This document shows, piece by piece, positions 52,600 to 64,000 of a DNA stretch of 64,000 bases. Made by a program: the position numbers and the translations under genes. The notes below the pieces were generated by a model. The model did no database searches. It saw only the letters and a program-made list of their open reading frames with translations, and was not told where the DNA came from. The stretch comes from Prochilodus magdalenae. Its lineage: Eukaryota; Chordata; Actinopteri; Characiformes; Prochilodontidae. Position 1 is the stretch's first letter, and each line of letters opens with the position of its first letter. The stretch is from assembly GCA_024036415.1 (NCBI GenBank), contig JAMWET010000582.1, positions 385,001 through 449,000 of the forward strand, read 5' to 3'.

Positions 52600-52990
52600 G
52601 GGGGTATAAACACCTACGGGTGTGAGTGACGGGATCCATAGATTGGGAAGAGGTGCTACAGTGCAGTGAATGTCTCGTTCCATGTGGGAAGACAATCCAG
52701 AGCAATGTTAATGATGGGCTGAAAGGGCTAAAAGGAGTGACTGGGCATTTGGCATTAGTGTGAAGGAAGTAGCTGAAGGTGTATGGAAGCATACCAGCAG
52801 TGGCTAAAATCCCAGTCTACAGGGAATTCTCCTCGGAAATTGGGCCAGGGAAGGCATCTAGCAAATCTGGCCCAACTATGCAATACCTTGATGCAAGAGT
52901 GGCTGAGCATTGATGTGGCCTACATCCAGAAACTTGTCCAGTCAATGGCGAATCCAATCCCAGCTCTTATTGGTTCTCGCTAGTGGTGGA
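52600..52990 (+). mobile_element. Degenerate Tc1-like fragment (family C), best-kept copy
   Basis: Plus-strand frame 52783-52983 reads MEAYQQWLKSQSTGNSPRKL then LCNTLMQEWLSIDVAYIQKL then VQSMANPIPALIGSR, which resembles the C-terminal end of Tc1-type transposases (ALQEEWxxIPxxxIxxLIxSMxxR). Relatives at 29457-29815 and 57895-58140. Confidence 0.6.
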
Positions 52991-54494
52991 ATGACATGCT
53001 ATCAGGTGTGTTTCAGTCACAGGGGACTCGTTGTGTCTGGTATATATATATCTGAAGGAGTTTTGGTACATATACTCGGCACATTCCAGGCTAAACCCTG
53101 TATTAATCGAATTATGCAGTGTTAGATTTAAACAGCTAGATTTCAGACCTTTGGGTTAATTTACTGGGCACCAGCTGGATTTCCCCCAGCACTAGATCTC
53201 CTTTAAGGTGTTTTCACCACCAAGCTCTTTTTAATGTGAAGCACAAAGTAAAATAAACGCTCCAGATATACGGCCTAATAATGGGGCCAGCAATTCAGTG
53301 CCAGAGGAGACTTAATCGGTGACCAGAAGGCGGGCTTGGCCACAGGCAGCGCATAAACAAGAGCCGTATTAATACAAAACCAGGACGTGCTGTCTTAACC
53401 GATACACATGAAGCTGTCTGTAATAAATAAGTAAACGTCGAGGTCAGTGTTAATGCTGATCGATGCGCATCTGTCAGGTAAATACTTTACCGCACACGAA
53501 GAGGGTCTTCCCCAAAAGTTCCCGTGTGCAGCCCGCCAGAGCAATTACACTGAGCACAGAGCTGCCTGTCTTAAGCTCTTTAATGGTGCACTGGGGAAGC
53601 AGATGCTTCAGGGACGACCGCAGCCACCAATAAAAGGACTCCTGCTACTTCAAGGAACCTGCATTTTAAAGACAAAGAGGAAAAAAGAACAATAGCTGCA
53701 CCCAGAAGGAGGTGTGGGCCTGCAGGGCTGTCGGGAAGGAAGATAAGGGTCACCAGAAACACTACATGATGATCAGTTTAGACTGGCATGGGGAATCTTT
53801 ATTCAGCTACACATACAGAAGCAGTGTCTCTCAGTATGACGTCGGTATTCCAGACGTCTCGGTATGGAGTTGTGCCGTCTTCCCTAAGGAATACATTGTT
53901 TTAATTCATTCTCCAGCGTAGTTTTCCTATAGGGGGTTAGATACTGCCTCCTTGTGGTCATTTCGTATAGCTGAAAGTAACAAAAACCCTGGCCCAACCT
54001 ACTTCCTGTATCGTCTTGGGAGCAGAGGCCACATTTCCAAAGGCAGCAGTTTTCCACTCTGAAAAGCAGCGTAAACGTTTGAGTTCTGGAGATTATTTGT
54101 CTGTAAGTAATGTTTCTGTCTTAGTAAACTAGAATCCATTCAGATAATTCAGAATTACTTCCAATTTCTAGGTTTGCCTAGCTTAGCTGCTAGTGATGCT
54201 AGGTCTATGGGGTTTTGTGTGCTGTTAGCATTAGCATGTTTATGCACTTAAATGTATAGGGCTAGCTACCATGCTACTTCTGCATTTCTCATATGTGATG
54301 TTCATGTATCTTTTTACTTTTCTTTGGCTTCTGCAGTTTTACCAATTAGCACTACCATGCCTCTTCTATTACTGCTACTGCTTCTTCTAAAGCCCTGTAT
54401 AAATGCTGGTTGATACCTCAGGTAAACACAAGAAAAGTACGCCTTGTGGAGTCTTTTGAACATCAACAACTTTATTCAAGACCAAGGGTTAGCT
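52991..54494. other. Intergenic stretch, possible conserved element inside
   Basis: Non-repetitive sequence. 53130-53560 is discussed separately. 54080-54420 is AT-rich and unique with GCTAGC/TTAGCATTAGCATG words. No coding exon recognised. Confidence 0.4.
53130..53560. promoter_or_regulatory. Candidate conserved non-coding element
   Basis: Non-repetitive, non-coding, without transposon wording. It holds TTAATTTA, TAATAATGGGG and GTATTAATAC-type homeodomain-like core sites. Classified only on its appearance; conservation was not tested. Confidence 0.2.
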
Positions 54495-54665
54495 ATCTGT
54501 CTAGGGGTGGAGGTGGAGTAAGACCAGGCCTTCTGAATCATTAGCATGTCTCACAGTGTCAAACCTTCACACCAAGTTTCACTGCTGCTGGTTGATTCCT
54601 TCTGGGTGCCAAATCTGTGCACCTATGCTTTTGATGGTGGATGTATATGTACAGGTTTTCAATAG
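54495..54665 (-). mobile_element. Tc1-like element (family A) fragment, inverted, internally deleted
   Basis: GGGGTGGAGGTGGAGTAAGA/CCAGGCCTTCTGAATCATTA joins directly to TTTCACTGCTGCTGGTTGAT and TCCTTCTGGGTGCC. The same pieces are about 350 bp apart in the fuller copy at 37670-38110, so the middle was lost. Confidence 0.65.
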
Positions 54666-54728
54666 GTCACGTTAGCAGCAGTGACACGGTTGGTGCAGGT
54701 TAAAGGTATTCACAATTATGGCTGAAAT

Positions 54729-54920
54729 GAGGTTGGTGTAGCTCAGTGGATAACACGACTACCCGCTGGGAGACTGGGGTTCGAATCCTGGTCTGGATGG
54801 CTACACTGTGCTACACCAATAAGAGTCCTTGGGCAAGACTCCTAACACTACACTGGCCTACCTGTAATATGATTGACCTTGTAAGTCGTTCTGCATAAGA
54901 GCATCAGGTAAATGACTGTA
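54729..54920 (+). mobile_element. tRNA-derived SINE, same family as 49583
   Basis: A-box TAGCTCAGTGG at 54739-54749 and B-box GGTTCGAATCC at 54778-54788, both consensus. About 15 bp of the tRNA-like middle are missing compared with 49583. The 3' tail reads TTCTGCATAAGAGCATCAGG then TAAATGACTGTAG. Confidence 0.87.
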
Positions 54921-55131
54921 GTGAGTTTAAAAATGGGGTACATGGTGAGTTGGGTGATTTTGGGTTATTTCTAGAAGGACTTCAGGTGAGACAAGTTGGG
55001 CTTAGACAGGAGGGCTTAACGAACAGTCCATCGACAGCCAGCCTCTCCACATAACTTGCAGGGAAAACTGAACGTGAGCCAGAGGGGTGACTCCTCAGGG
55101 GTTATTTGAGGCTGTGTATTTAATATGGATG

Positions 55132-55775
55132 AATGTATTGGGACACACCTCCTAATTAATGAATCCAGTGTTCCATTCAGGTCTTGAAAGCCAGCACCTA
55201 GCCATGCAGTCTGTCTTTATTTGAGAAAGGATGGTTGTTCTAAACAGCTCACTGAGTTCAGGCTTGATGCTGTAATATTACACCGCCATTGCATCAAGCC
55301 AGCTTGTAAAATTCAGCCTGTAAAGTTTAGTGGAGGAGGAATAATGCTATGGGGTTGTTTTTCAGAGGCTGGCCTAGAGCATCATAGTTCCAGTGAAGGG
55401 AAATCTTAACACTTCAGCAGAACAAACATTTGGACCATTGATGTCAACTTTGTGGGAACAGATTGGAGAACAACCTTTCCTATTCCAGCAGTCCCAGTCC
55501 ACAAAGCAAACTCCATATGGGTATGGCTGGGTGAATTTGGGTGAATACCCCATCCTTTGGGATAATCTAGAACAGAGATTGCCAGCCAGGCCCTCTTGTC
55601 CAACATCAGTGTGTGCTCTTCTGGATGAATCAGGGACAATGTCCCACAGACATGTTCCATAACCTGGTAGATAGGGTGCAACTCCTTATTAATCCATATG
55701 GATTTAGAATAGAACGGCATAAAAGCTCCTGTAGGTATAATGTGTAGGTGTCCCAATACTTTTGTCATATGATGT
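55132..55775 (+). mobile_element. Degenerate Tc1-like element (family D) with terminal inverted repeats
   Basis: Starts ATGTATTGGGACACACCTCC and ends GGTGTCCCAATACTTTTGTC, an inverted pair. Inside, plus-strand fragments read VKFSGGGIMLWGCFSEAGL and, after frame breaks, WDNLEQRLPARPSCPTSV. These correspond to VKFGGGSVMVWGC and DELExRLRARPSRPTS in fish Tc1-type transposases. About 640 bp, so roughly half a full element. Non-functional. Confidence 0.75.
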
Positions 55776-56649
55776 ATACAAAAACTTCTCATCAAGTCTT
55801 TCAGCAAGGCTAACACAAACAGATGCAGCATGCTACGTAAAGGTCAGTTAGAGTCATTAGGGGTTTTAGGATGTTCAGTGGTGTCACGGTCTGAGGAACA
55901 GAGTTATGTTCAAGCAAAATGGCTGAAGCTGAGTATTCGTTACATGCAATGGTGATTGAAATGGTAGTTCATCCATTTTCAATGGAACGGAAGTTGATAT
56001 GTAATATGTAAGTAATGTTGAACTATTGTTGCTGGTTCTGACTTCACGTAAACGGAAGCTGGTATTTTTGAATGATGTGAAAACAAAAATGAGAGTTATG
56101 AGGTTTCGGTTTGACCGCATCGGTTTATTGGTGATGAGTAAGAACTGTGAACTGGCATATGAAGTGACTGACATGGAGTTCTGCAGTCCTGGCCGTATGT
56201 TAATGTCTATGCCTCCTGAGACTGCAATATGCAGGAGCTCTACGCAGATTTCATGAGCATTGCCTGTGAGTTTATGCACTAATCAGCTTAGACCTTCCCA
56301 AAGAAACCCCTCTGAGCATCAAATCCCACATACTGCATATACTCAAAACCTCCTTCCAGCTGCTCAAAGCTCGAAACTGAATTAGGACAGAATACTGAGA
56401 CTGAGACCAGCCTTTCACACGCTGTATGATACTGAGCATATTGACGCTGTCCAATGAATAACGCGTATCTCCATTTTTGACGATTTTTACTTTTATGCGT
56501 CATTTGAACACAGCAGGGCAAGGAAAGAGTCTGGTTCCATTGACGTACATAATAACGAAATTAGGTTTTTGCCCTCTCCTGTAAAGTTGAAATTACAAGG
56601 AATAAGGTGATGCTTTGAAACGTAACACACACTCGTTGTCAAAAGGACA
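55776..56649. other. Intergenic, decayed repeat in right half
   Basis: 55776-56280 is unique. 56280-56610 carries TTTTTGCCCTCTCCTGTAAA, also seen at 25228-25247 in a gaa intron, so part of it is dispersed repeat of unknown family. No gene recognised. Confidence 0.4.
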
Positions 56650-57235
56650 TATACAATCAACTGACAGGAATGAAACTTAATGGGTAGGTTTGACGTTGTG
56701 AGTTTCACACTCGACTATCTCTGTACCTGACTGACACAACAGCCACGGTCGTAGACATTCAGCGAGCAGTGATGCCCTCCATGAGTCATCTTGTTAGTGG
56801 CAGCACCATTGGTATACGACTGCCCAACTCTGGACTACTGAAGGACTAACACCATGTTGATGTCACCAAAGACTGCCACGGGATGTGGAGGCAGCATGGT
56901 CATCACCGAGATGAATGATTTGCTGTCACATGTCCAGAAGGTTGGACATGGTGTTACTCCACCTTCACCCTTACCGCACAGTCTGCAGGAACTGTGTGAG
57001 AATATTCCAGCTGCAGGGGAAGGATGATCACAGGACACCATTAGGAACCATTAGGGACATCTGGCTGACGCCATACTGAGAGACACCACTTCAGTATGGG
57101 TAGCTCAATAAATATGGTCCATATCAGTCTGAACTGATCATCAGTTATCGTTCCGGGTAAGCTTTATCTTCCTTCCCAAAAGCACTGCTGTCCCACACCT
57201 CCTTCTGGGTGGAGTTATTCTTTTGATGATGAGTG
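56650..57235 (+). mobile_element. Degenerate Tc1-like element (family A)
   Basis: Shares AATGGGTAGGTTTGACGTTG, GATGCCCTCCATGAGTCATC, GATCACAGGACACCATTAGG and ACACCTCCTTCTGGGTGGAG with the other family A copies, in the same order. Internally deleted around the catalytic region. Non-functional. Confidence 0.72.
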
Positions 57236-57894
57236 CACATCAGTTTACTGGCCGATGCATTACAGCCTCGTACTCCATATACCCCGCTCGAACAATGTCC
57301 TGTCAAATGGGTCACCCACTTTCCTGTGTGAGCAAAATGACCTTGAGCTACCGGTCGACTGCAGTGGCTGATGGTGTTGCAGCATGGTGCAAGGACCTGC
57401 TGTAGCAATGAGCTGAAAAATATAATAAATATAATAAACTGAAACGTGCCTAATAAAAGAGCGATACTGTACAGCAGGTGGAAACTGACAGAAATGGGGG
57501 GAGAGAGAGAGAGAGAGAGAGAGCATCACCATGTAGTCCTGAAGTGTGCAAGGACCTAAATCTGGCCTAAAAATCAGGTGTCATAAATAAACGTCATAGT
57601 AAGATGAAGCCAGTGGTCTCCAACCCTCCTCCTAATCTCCTGCCGAAACTACTTCCTACCACAACTCGGCAAAGCTGTTCCAGCTGATCGACCTCTTCCC
57701 GAGTCCCTGATTGGCTGATTGGCCAGGCAACTTACTGGACACTAGTTGGCGCTCACGATTCATCTTGTGAGGTTGCAGGTGGTGAGCAATTACACATTTC
57801 CACCAGAGTGGTCTCCAGATCCCCCAAAACTTACACTGTGCGTCTTTAAAGGCATTCACTGCTAAGCTCACTGGACATGAAAGGAGTGGTGTCA
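57236..57894. other. Intergenic, short repeats
   Basis: Contains a GA microsatellite at 57500-57523 and unique or unassigned repeat sequence at 57600-57860. No gene recognised. Confidence 0.4.
57500..57523. repeat. (GA)n microsatellite
   Basis: About eleven GA dinucleotides, seen directly. Confidence 0.9.
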
Positions 57895-58140
57895 GTGTGT
57901 AATACCTTCACAAGCACCAGTAACAGCTGCTACTGGGTTTGGCATGTACTGGACCGGTTTATGGATGTAGGCCACGTTAATGTTCAGACACTCTTGGATT
58001 CAAGAATTGCACTGTTGGGCCAGATTTGGTGGATGCCTTCCCTGGCACACTGCTGGTAGACCCAAAGGTAGACCCAAATGACTTCCATACACCTACAGAT
58101 TCAGCTACTTCCTTCACACTATGGTCTCTGGCATGGCCAA
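57895..58140 (-). mobile_element. Degenerate Tc1-like fragment (family C), inverted
   Basis: Minus-strand text CGTGGCCTACATCCATAAAC and GTGTATGGAAGTCATTTGGG match the plus-strand copies at 52916 and 52776. It also keeps the CCATAGTGTGAAGGAAGTAG landmark of 29584. Short, non-coding. Confidence 0.6.
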
Positions 58141-58324
58141 AAGAAATGAGTTAGAGTAGTTGATCTATTAACACCAGTACTTGATACTCAGGCTGAGCTA
58201 TGTTGGTGCACTGTACCGGTCATTAAAGATGAACATGAGGATGGACCACTTGGCTTGTTCTTGCTCAAAGATCTGCTCACCGTATCATGGCTGGTGAACT
58301 AGCCGAGGTAGGCAAAGCTGAAGT

Positions 58325-59070
58325 TACAGTGGTATTAGGATGTTCTGAATGTCTGCATAAGTTTGATCTAAAACTTCATCAGATTTTCACCTAAAAGAAC
58401 CAAACGAGAGCTGTCATTCAGAATGATGGCAAGCCGTCCTGGCCCAGATGCAGCAAAACAGGCCCAAACCATGATACTACCGCCGCCATGTCTCACAGAT
58501 GGGATAAGGTTGTTATGCTGCGATGCAGCGTTTTCCTTTCTCCAGACATAACCCTTCTCATTTAAACCAGAAAGCTCTATTTCGGTCTCATCTGTCCAAA
58601 AGCAATGTTCCAATGTGACCTCACAGGCTATTACACGCCATGCGACCACTCTTGGAGAGCGTAATAACACAATCTGAGTAACTGGATGGTGGAGTCCAAA
58701 CAGCCTTCTCCAGCCTGATGCATCAACGACTCTTCTCCTCAGGGAAACCTTCTTAGTTCATGCCATGATACCTTTCTACAAACATGTGTTGCGAAAAATC
58801 AGATTTTGATCGGCCCCTGTTTAATAAAACAAGGGCAACTCACACCTGAAAGTCGTCCTGTTGATAGAACACACCTGATGCTAATTTCACATTTTCTTTT
58901 GCCCCTCAGAGATACATGATACTGGCCCATTACCCTTAATAAATAAATAGCTTAGTCTGATTTGTATGTCTTGTTTGTTTAATCTGCTTCTTCTTATCTA
59001 CATTTAGAACTACATTTAGAAAGTCTGATAAAGTTTCTAAAGGGTTCACAAACTTTCCAGGACCACTGTA
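58325..59070 (-). mobile_element. Tc1-like transposon, both ends recognisable, inactive
   Basis: The left end starts TACAGTGGTATTAGG and the right end finishes GGTTCACAAACTTTCCAGGA then CCACTGTA, i.e. CAGTGGTCC-type inverted termini flanked by TA. The minus-strand frame 58368-58670 reads FWTDETEIELSGLNEKGYVW, then RHGGGSIMVWACFAASGPG, the central DDE region of Tc1 transposase (WSDETKIELFG, HGGGSIMxWGCFAASG) with its second catalytic Asp kept in WTDE. The third catalytic residue and much of both halves are missing. About 745 bp against 1.6 kb for a full element. Confidence 0.88.
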
Positions 59071-62000
59071 GCTTCTTCTTAATCATCTGAGCTGTCTGTT
59101 CCACCTTAAATGGGGCTCCAATAAGAATAAGAACGTTAGCTTTGTCCTTGGAAGGCCAATCAAACCGGCTTGATTCCCAGGACACATTATACTGTATGCA
59201 TCCTGCATATGACACACCTGGCCGCATAGGGGGTGAAAGCATTTGTGAGCTGAGCATAGATCAGTAGCTCAGTACAGCACAGTTTTGTGGGTGTGGATGA
59301 GAGAGAGAAAGAGAGAGAGAGAGACAGAGGGAGAGATCACCAGCATTTTGATTCTGGTCCCAGTCATGTGGATCTTTTGTTTTCCCCAGACAGTCATTCT
59401 CACTGTGCGGCTGAAATCATTTCCTTAGTATTAAACACCCCCAACACACATAAATTTGGCTGGGAACAAAGAGGGACATGTTAATTAAGAGCAGTGGGTG
59501 AACAATCAGCTGTGCTTCCTCACAAAACCTCATCCTACAAGGTTTCGCTCTATCTGTAGGAGTTCTAAGCACATTATGGCTTTATCAGAATCCACTACTG
59601 TTGGCAGTTCACCTCCATGCCTTGCGCAAGGCTTCGAATCCCCTAAGCATAGATGCTATAAGTCTCTGGAACTGTCCCGGATGGGTGGAAGTCCAGTCTT
59701 CCTGAAAGACATATCCTCAAATGGTGTTTTCATGGTGGTGGTGTGCGCTGGTGGCCACCTAACTGGTGGTGTTCAACTGAGTTAAGCTCTGGAATATGGG
59801 TGTGGACCACAGGTTGGGTGTGTTGGTGTTCCTATGGTCCTATGGCTATAACAGCAGCCCACAAAGCGACTTGTCTATCCTTCCCTCTTTCCAATGGACC
59901 AATGGACCACTGATGTAAGATGGACCACTAGAGGATGACTTGCTTGATGAGTAGGAAAACGATCCTACTCATCAACCAATTCAGTGACCCCTCATGCTCA
60001 TGCCCCCTCATGAAGGAGCGACCTGGAAGAGACCACGCCCATCAGAATAGACACGTATGGTCATTGGATAAAGCTTGGCTCGTCATGTTGCTTCTGTCTT
60101 AGAGCAGGGTTTCTCAACCTGTGGGTCACAAAGCATCCTCTAGTGGTCTATTGGCCTCTTCTCAGGTGGAGCCAGTTCGTAATGAGTCTGTAGTGTCACA
60201 TTAACTATCAATATCAATATTAATAATTCGTTTGAGACAATGCAGACGGATCCAGTCGATATAGACTGTTAGGTGGTCATTGATGGAGAAGGTTCAGCTC
60301 CCTCAGTTGCCTGGCGGGAACACATTCCAGGAGCAACTGAGGGAAATCATCAATAGTGCTGCCCTGTTAGCCACGCGTGTGCACTAGCCGCGTCGTCTAT
60401 AGTATGAATAGCACTGAACTCTCAAATGTGCATGCGGGCTTTATGTACCGCAACTCCAATAGGTCTCTCCTCTAATCACGTCCTTCATTGACGTTCCCAG
60501 CCACCTGAGGATCTGATGTCCTTCTGATTTCTCCATGTATGCCCTGGGTGAACAAGCATCACGGTCAATGAACGTGCACTCTAAACCGCAATTTCCCGCC
60601 TTATTTACTGCTGTCTTCACTTCAGATCGAAAAGTAGATGCTACTTCAGTCACTGTTGACTTTACCGCCGAACCTCAGGACATAAATACACGGGCAGGGA
60701 GGAAGACACACACAGGAGGCCATGCTTCTAGCACAGCAAGTGTTCTATAATAGAGCACAGGGGAGAAAGGCATATACAGAGCATCGGAATCATGGGGGAG
60801 GTCACCATTAGCCATACATTTCCTGACCCCAACACGAAACAGCCACACAAACACACTCCCAACATCCCAACACAGATTAACACATAAACTGTGTACCCAT
60901 AACTCAACCTAACAAACAAACAGTGACAATAAGCTATGTACACAGTCCCCTTGTTGGAGGCCATGCGCCAACATGAGCCAGTGGATGTGGCCCTCTGCAT
61001 AGGCACACCTCCAGAGTCTCTGGGAGTCTTTACCAGGCCAGAGTGGGTCCATGCACACATCATGCAGTTTCCACACAATGTAAACAGCAGCTGCTGTTAA
61101 TGATACATAAAGGTAAAAATAAACAAGTGGAGACACATGGTGTCCTACGGACAGCGACTGTATACATATTTCACCATGACCCTTCACCTATATTACAGCT
61201 TAGGCTGTTTTCAGAAGGCCTGCATTTTCAAAGAAATCTAGAGAGAGGTTTTATCACAACTCCAAAGTTCAGTTTTAGATGTTGGTTGCATCCGAGTAAT
61301 GGATCCAAGAAATCCCAAACGCATTCAGTGATGTGGAGGGCTGGACTCCGGGGATGGATGGTGCCATTGTATTGAGAACGTCCACAGCTTTTTTGTTTGA
61401 TTGAAAAAAAATCTGAAAGAAAAACGTTTTGCACATGATGCAATCACTATGTGGTGTTTGTACATCACCCACAATGTCAACATTATGAACAATCTTGTTT
61501 TTTCCTGAAGGAAATATGTTAACACATTTACATGTACTGCATGTAGGAGCCACCAGAGTGCTTGGTTGACCATTTAGATGTCCTAGCTAGTACAAATCAG
61601 AGATGTCTTTGAAACCAAGTTCATGCCAACATTAAGGTATTTGGTTTTCTGTGGTATTGCTGTGTTGGTTTTTCGGGGACCTGTTTACTTAACACATTTA
61701 TGTAACTCACTTGAATAAAAACTGAGTCAGATTTACTTCATAAGTGTTTGTTTGGTCTATGGTCTTGTTCCATATTCCCTCTTGCCATCATCTACTGGCA
61801 TATCGTTTTATTATTTCACTCACCATCTTTGTGTTGTCGTGCCCCCTGGCCTGCCTTCCATTGTGTGTGCTTAACCCTTATACTCCACAGTTAACTGCCT
61901 AGCCATACTGCTGATGGCTGTAGGTGCAAGTTATTGCTGTAGGTGTTCAGTAGCACAGTAGTACCTTAACAAAATGATGGTTACCTTAACAAAAACCTGT
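59071..62000. other. Intergenic stretch without recognised gene
   Basis: Holds a GA-rich run at 59299-59334. Open frames (59498-59785, 60535-60750, 60728-61078, 61043-61375) have no family features. Nothing further can be named. Confidence 0.4.
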
Positions 62001-62215
62001 GGTTGGTGTGGCACAATGGATAACACCACTACTCACCAGGAAGCTATCGTCCCATGTGGGAGACTGGGGTTCGATTCCCGGTCTGGGTGACTATACTTTG
62101 CTACACCAATAAGAGTCCTTGGGTAAGACTCCTAACATTACACTGGCCTACCTGTAATACGGTTAACCTTAAGTCGCTCTGGATAAGAGCATCAGCTAAA
62201 TGCCGTATATGTAAA
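62001..62215 (+). mobile_element. tRNA-derived SINE, same family as 49583
   Basis: A-box-like TGGCACAATGG at 62009-62019 (degenerate) and B-box GGTTCGATTCC at 62068-62078. Body ACACCAATAAGAGTCCTTGG, tail CGCTCTGGATAAGAGCATCA then GCTAAATGCC. Essentially full length. Confidence 0.87.
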
Positions 62216-63849
62216 CCTAGCTTTTTATAACTTCCTCTACTTTAATTAAGAGAACATGACCACATTAAGCTGGATAGGAGAAATATATAAAAAATACCAG
62301 TTCGAGGTATTAGTAAAACTCATGTGTGACTCAAATACAGTTGAGTAAATACTACCTAAAAGAGCATTTTAAAAGCTGGTATATCATATTTAATTAAATT
62401 CAACATTTAATTTTTGGGCAATACATAAAAATATACTGTCCAGAACTTACTCAAAGTGCTTTAGTTTGACTTGCTTGAATTTGTTAAGTATGTTTCACCT
62501 AATCAAGAATCTTAAAAGGTACTTAGCACAGTTGGTTGACATAGTATTTTTAAGTTAACCCATTAACATTTAATTTTTAGAGTGAATCAGCATGGAAAAA
62601 ACAACACATGGAAAATTTCTTTCAATGGGAATTGGGAATTGTGGAATTTCACTGGAGTTGGTATCAACTACGCCATTTCTACTGTGATGTACAAATAGGT
62701 TCCAATCAAGTTAATTAGCACAAGGCTAGCACAAGTTTTGAGGACAAGATTCCCAGTGACAATTCCCGGCTTGATTCCTGATTCTAACCAGTCCTAATAA
62801 GTCAATTAAGCTCTTTGGTTTTAAGACTTTACACCTGTAAAGGTGCCCAAACGTTTGCACGTACCACAATCACTATTTGGTTGGGGTTTCGTTTAATTAA
62901 CACCCACAGCGCCAACTTCATGAACATACACACCTTCGGCACACACAACCTAACAGACCAAAAAGGCTTTGAAGTGCCCGAAAGGAAAGACGGCTGCTCT
63001 GGAAGTTCTCCAGGGAGGTCATTAACCGCTTTTGCCTGTAAAGTAATGACCGTATGAAGAGAGAAGTGTCAGGCAGGTGAACGTCTCCGAGCACACACCA
63101 GGGATATTCTAATATACACCTTTCAATCTTACTGTGGGTTCCTGTCATTCATGCCTGCTTCTGGAAGGCAATGGAAATGAGGTTGTGCTAGCACTATGGA
63201 CATGAAGGGCTTGATAATAAAAAAGCCTCTGAGTTAAACGAGGTAATTTAGAATAGGGAAAACACAGGTTTATGCGGTGCTTTGACCCCTCAGCATCAAA
63301 TGTCATTGATGCAGGCCTTCTGATTTATCTTCATAGGCAGCAAATTGGCGCTAAAGAGCAAACAGGTGGCCGGACAGACGCCGCATTACATTAACATATA
63401 GCAGGATAATCTTATGCAAATGTCACAACTGTGTTATTTGCCAATATTATTGCATGGAACAGGTTAAGCAGTCCTCATTTGCCTTTCCAAACACTTGGCT
63501 TTCTACACTGTGCGTCCAGAAGAATTCAGAACCCCCGTCTAATTAATGAGTTGAGCTACTTTAGGTTGCATCCATTGCTGGCACAGGTGTTCAATTGGGC
63601 ACAGCTTGTATAATCACTACAGGAAAGCATTTCCAATAGGGTGCGATGGTCTGGAGCAGCTTTACATGAGCCTAGGGTCATCAGGTCCAAAGTCAAGTGT
63701 TGGCAGAGGGGTACAAAGCCCCAAAGCATTGAGGATCAGTGAAATGGTGTTCTCTGGAGTTCTGTAGCTCGACCCTATATGAGTTGGAGTGACGACACTT
63801 TACCTTTGTCTTTGATTTAATAAATGTAGAACTGGTGCATATTTAAGTC
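62216..63849. other. Non-repetitive intergenic stretch
   Basis: AT-rich unique sequence at 62216-62800. The segment 62930-63440 is a possible conserved element, listed separately. 63440-63849 is unique. No coding exon recognised. Confidence 0.4.
62930..63440. promoter_or_regulatory. Candidate conserved non-coding element
   Basis: Continuous non-repetitive sequence without frame or transposon wording. It contains an octamer-like TATGCAAAT at 63413-63421, an E-box CAGGTG, TGACCCC, GGATAATC, and several ATTA cores, packed in about 300 bp. Enhancer function is a guess based on this density. Confidence 0.25.
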
Positions 63850-64000
63850 ATAGTATTAATAGTAGTATTGGTAGTAGTAATGGTAGCAATCGTAGTAGTA
63901 TTAGGGTAGCAGTAGTAGTAGTAGTAGTAGTATTAGCAGTAGTGGTATTGGTAGTAGTATTAGGGTAGCTGTAGTAGTAGTATTGGTAGTAGTGGTAATA
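63850..64000. repeat. (AGT)n-type trinucleotide repeat, runs off the window
   Basis: Impure AGT/GGT/AGC trinucleotides (GTAGTAGTAGTAGTAGTATT and variants) to the right edge. The full size is unknown. Confidence 0.9.

Overview
This window is eukaryotic, and almost certainly from a bony fish. It carries spliced genes with GT-AG introns, many decayed Tc1/mariner elements, tRNA-derived SINEs, non-LTR retrotransposon remnants and an unusual amount of tandem repeat. I cannot name the species; an otophysan such as a characiform is a guess. No bacterial genes, operons, CRISPR array or phage are present.

Two protein genes are supported, both on the minus strand. At 9660-11240 lie the first two coding exons of a MICAL-like gene (micall2 type), which encode the start of its calponin-homology domain; the rest was not found and probably lies left of the window. 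At 21551-37036 lies a complete 19-coding-exon lysosomal acid alpha-glucosidase gene (GAA/GAA2 type, GH31). All exon junctions join in frame to give 957 residues, and every catalytic-site residue I could compare with human GAA is kept at a constant offset of 23. Its upstream end has a splice acceptor just before the ATG, so a non-coding first exon is expected, perhaps near 39.33 kb.

Layout: 221-2533 is a 29/32-bp minisatellite. 2534-9650 is gene-poor and holds a 165-bp satellite and a ~350-bp tandem duplication. 9660-11560 is the micall2 5' end and its CpG-rich upstream region. 11636-13161 is a 21-bp minisatellite. 14106-14646 is a GATA/GACA microsatellite embedded in a non-LTR retrotransposon remnant, part of which was amplified as a 49-bp tandem repeat. 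15.1-18.0 kb has no recognised gene. 18.1-21.5 kb is the 3' side of gaa. The penultimate region of gaa holds a 2.27-kb 32-bp minisatellite (22001-24274) inside an intron. 39.9-43.5 kb, upstream of gaa, is a 44-bp array with internal higher-order structure and an orientation flip.

From 44 kb to the right edge I recognise no protein gene. This part holds a hAT-like MITE, SINEs of two families, at least four families of degenerate Tc1-like elements (one copy is split by a SINE), a retrotransposon 3' end, and two non-repetitive stretches that look like possible conserved non-coding elements.

The long open frames at 6503-7384, 11555-13168 and 13935-14736 come from tandem repeats or microsatellites and are not genes. 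I did not find a new multi-gene system. The most distinctive structure is in and around gaa: inverted transposon copies flanking its first coding exon, an intronic duplication whose edge coincides with a splice acceptor, and large minisatellites.
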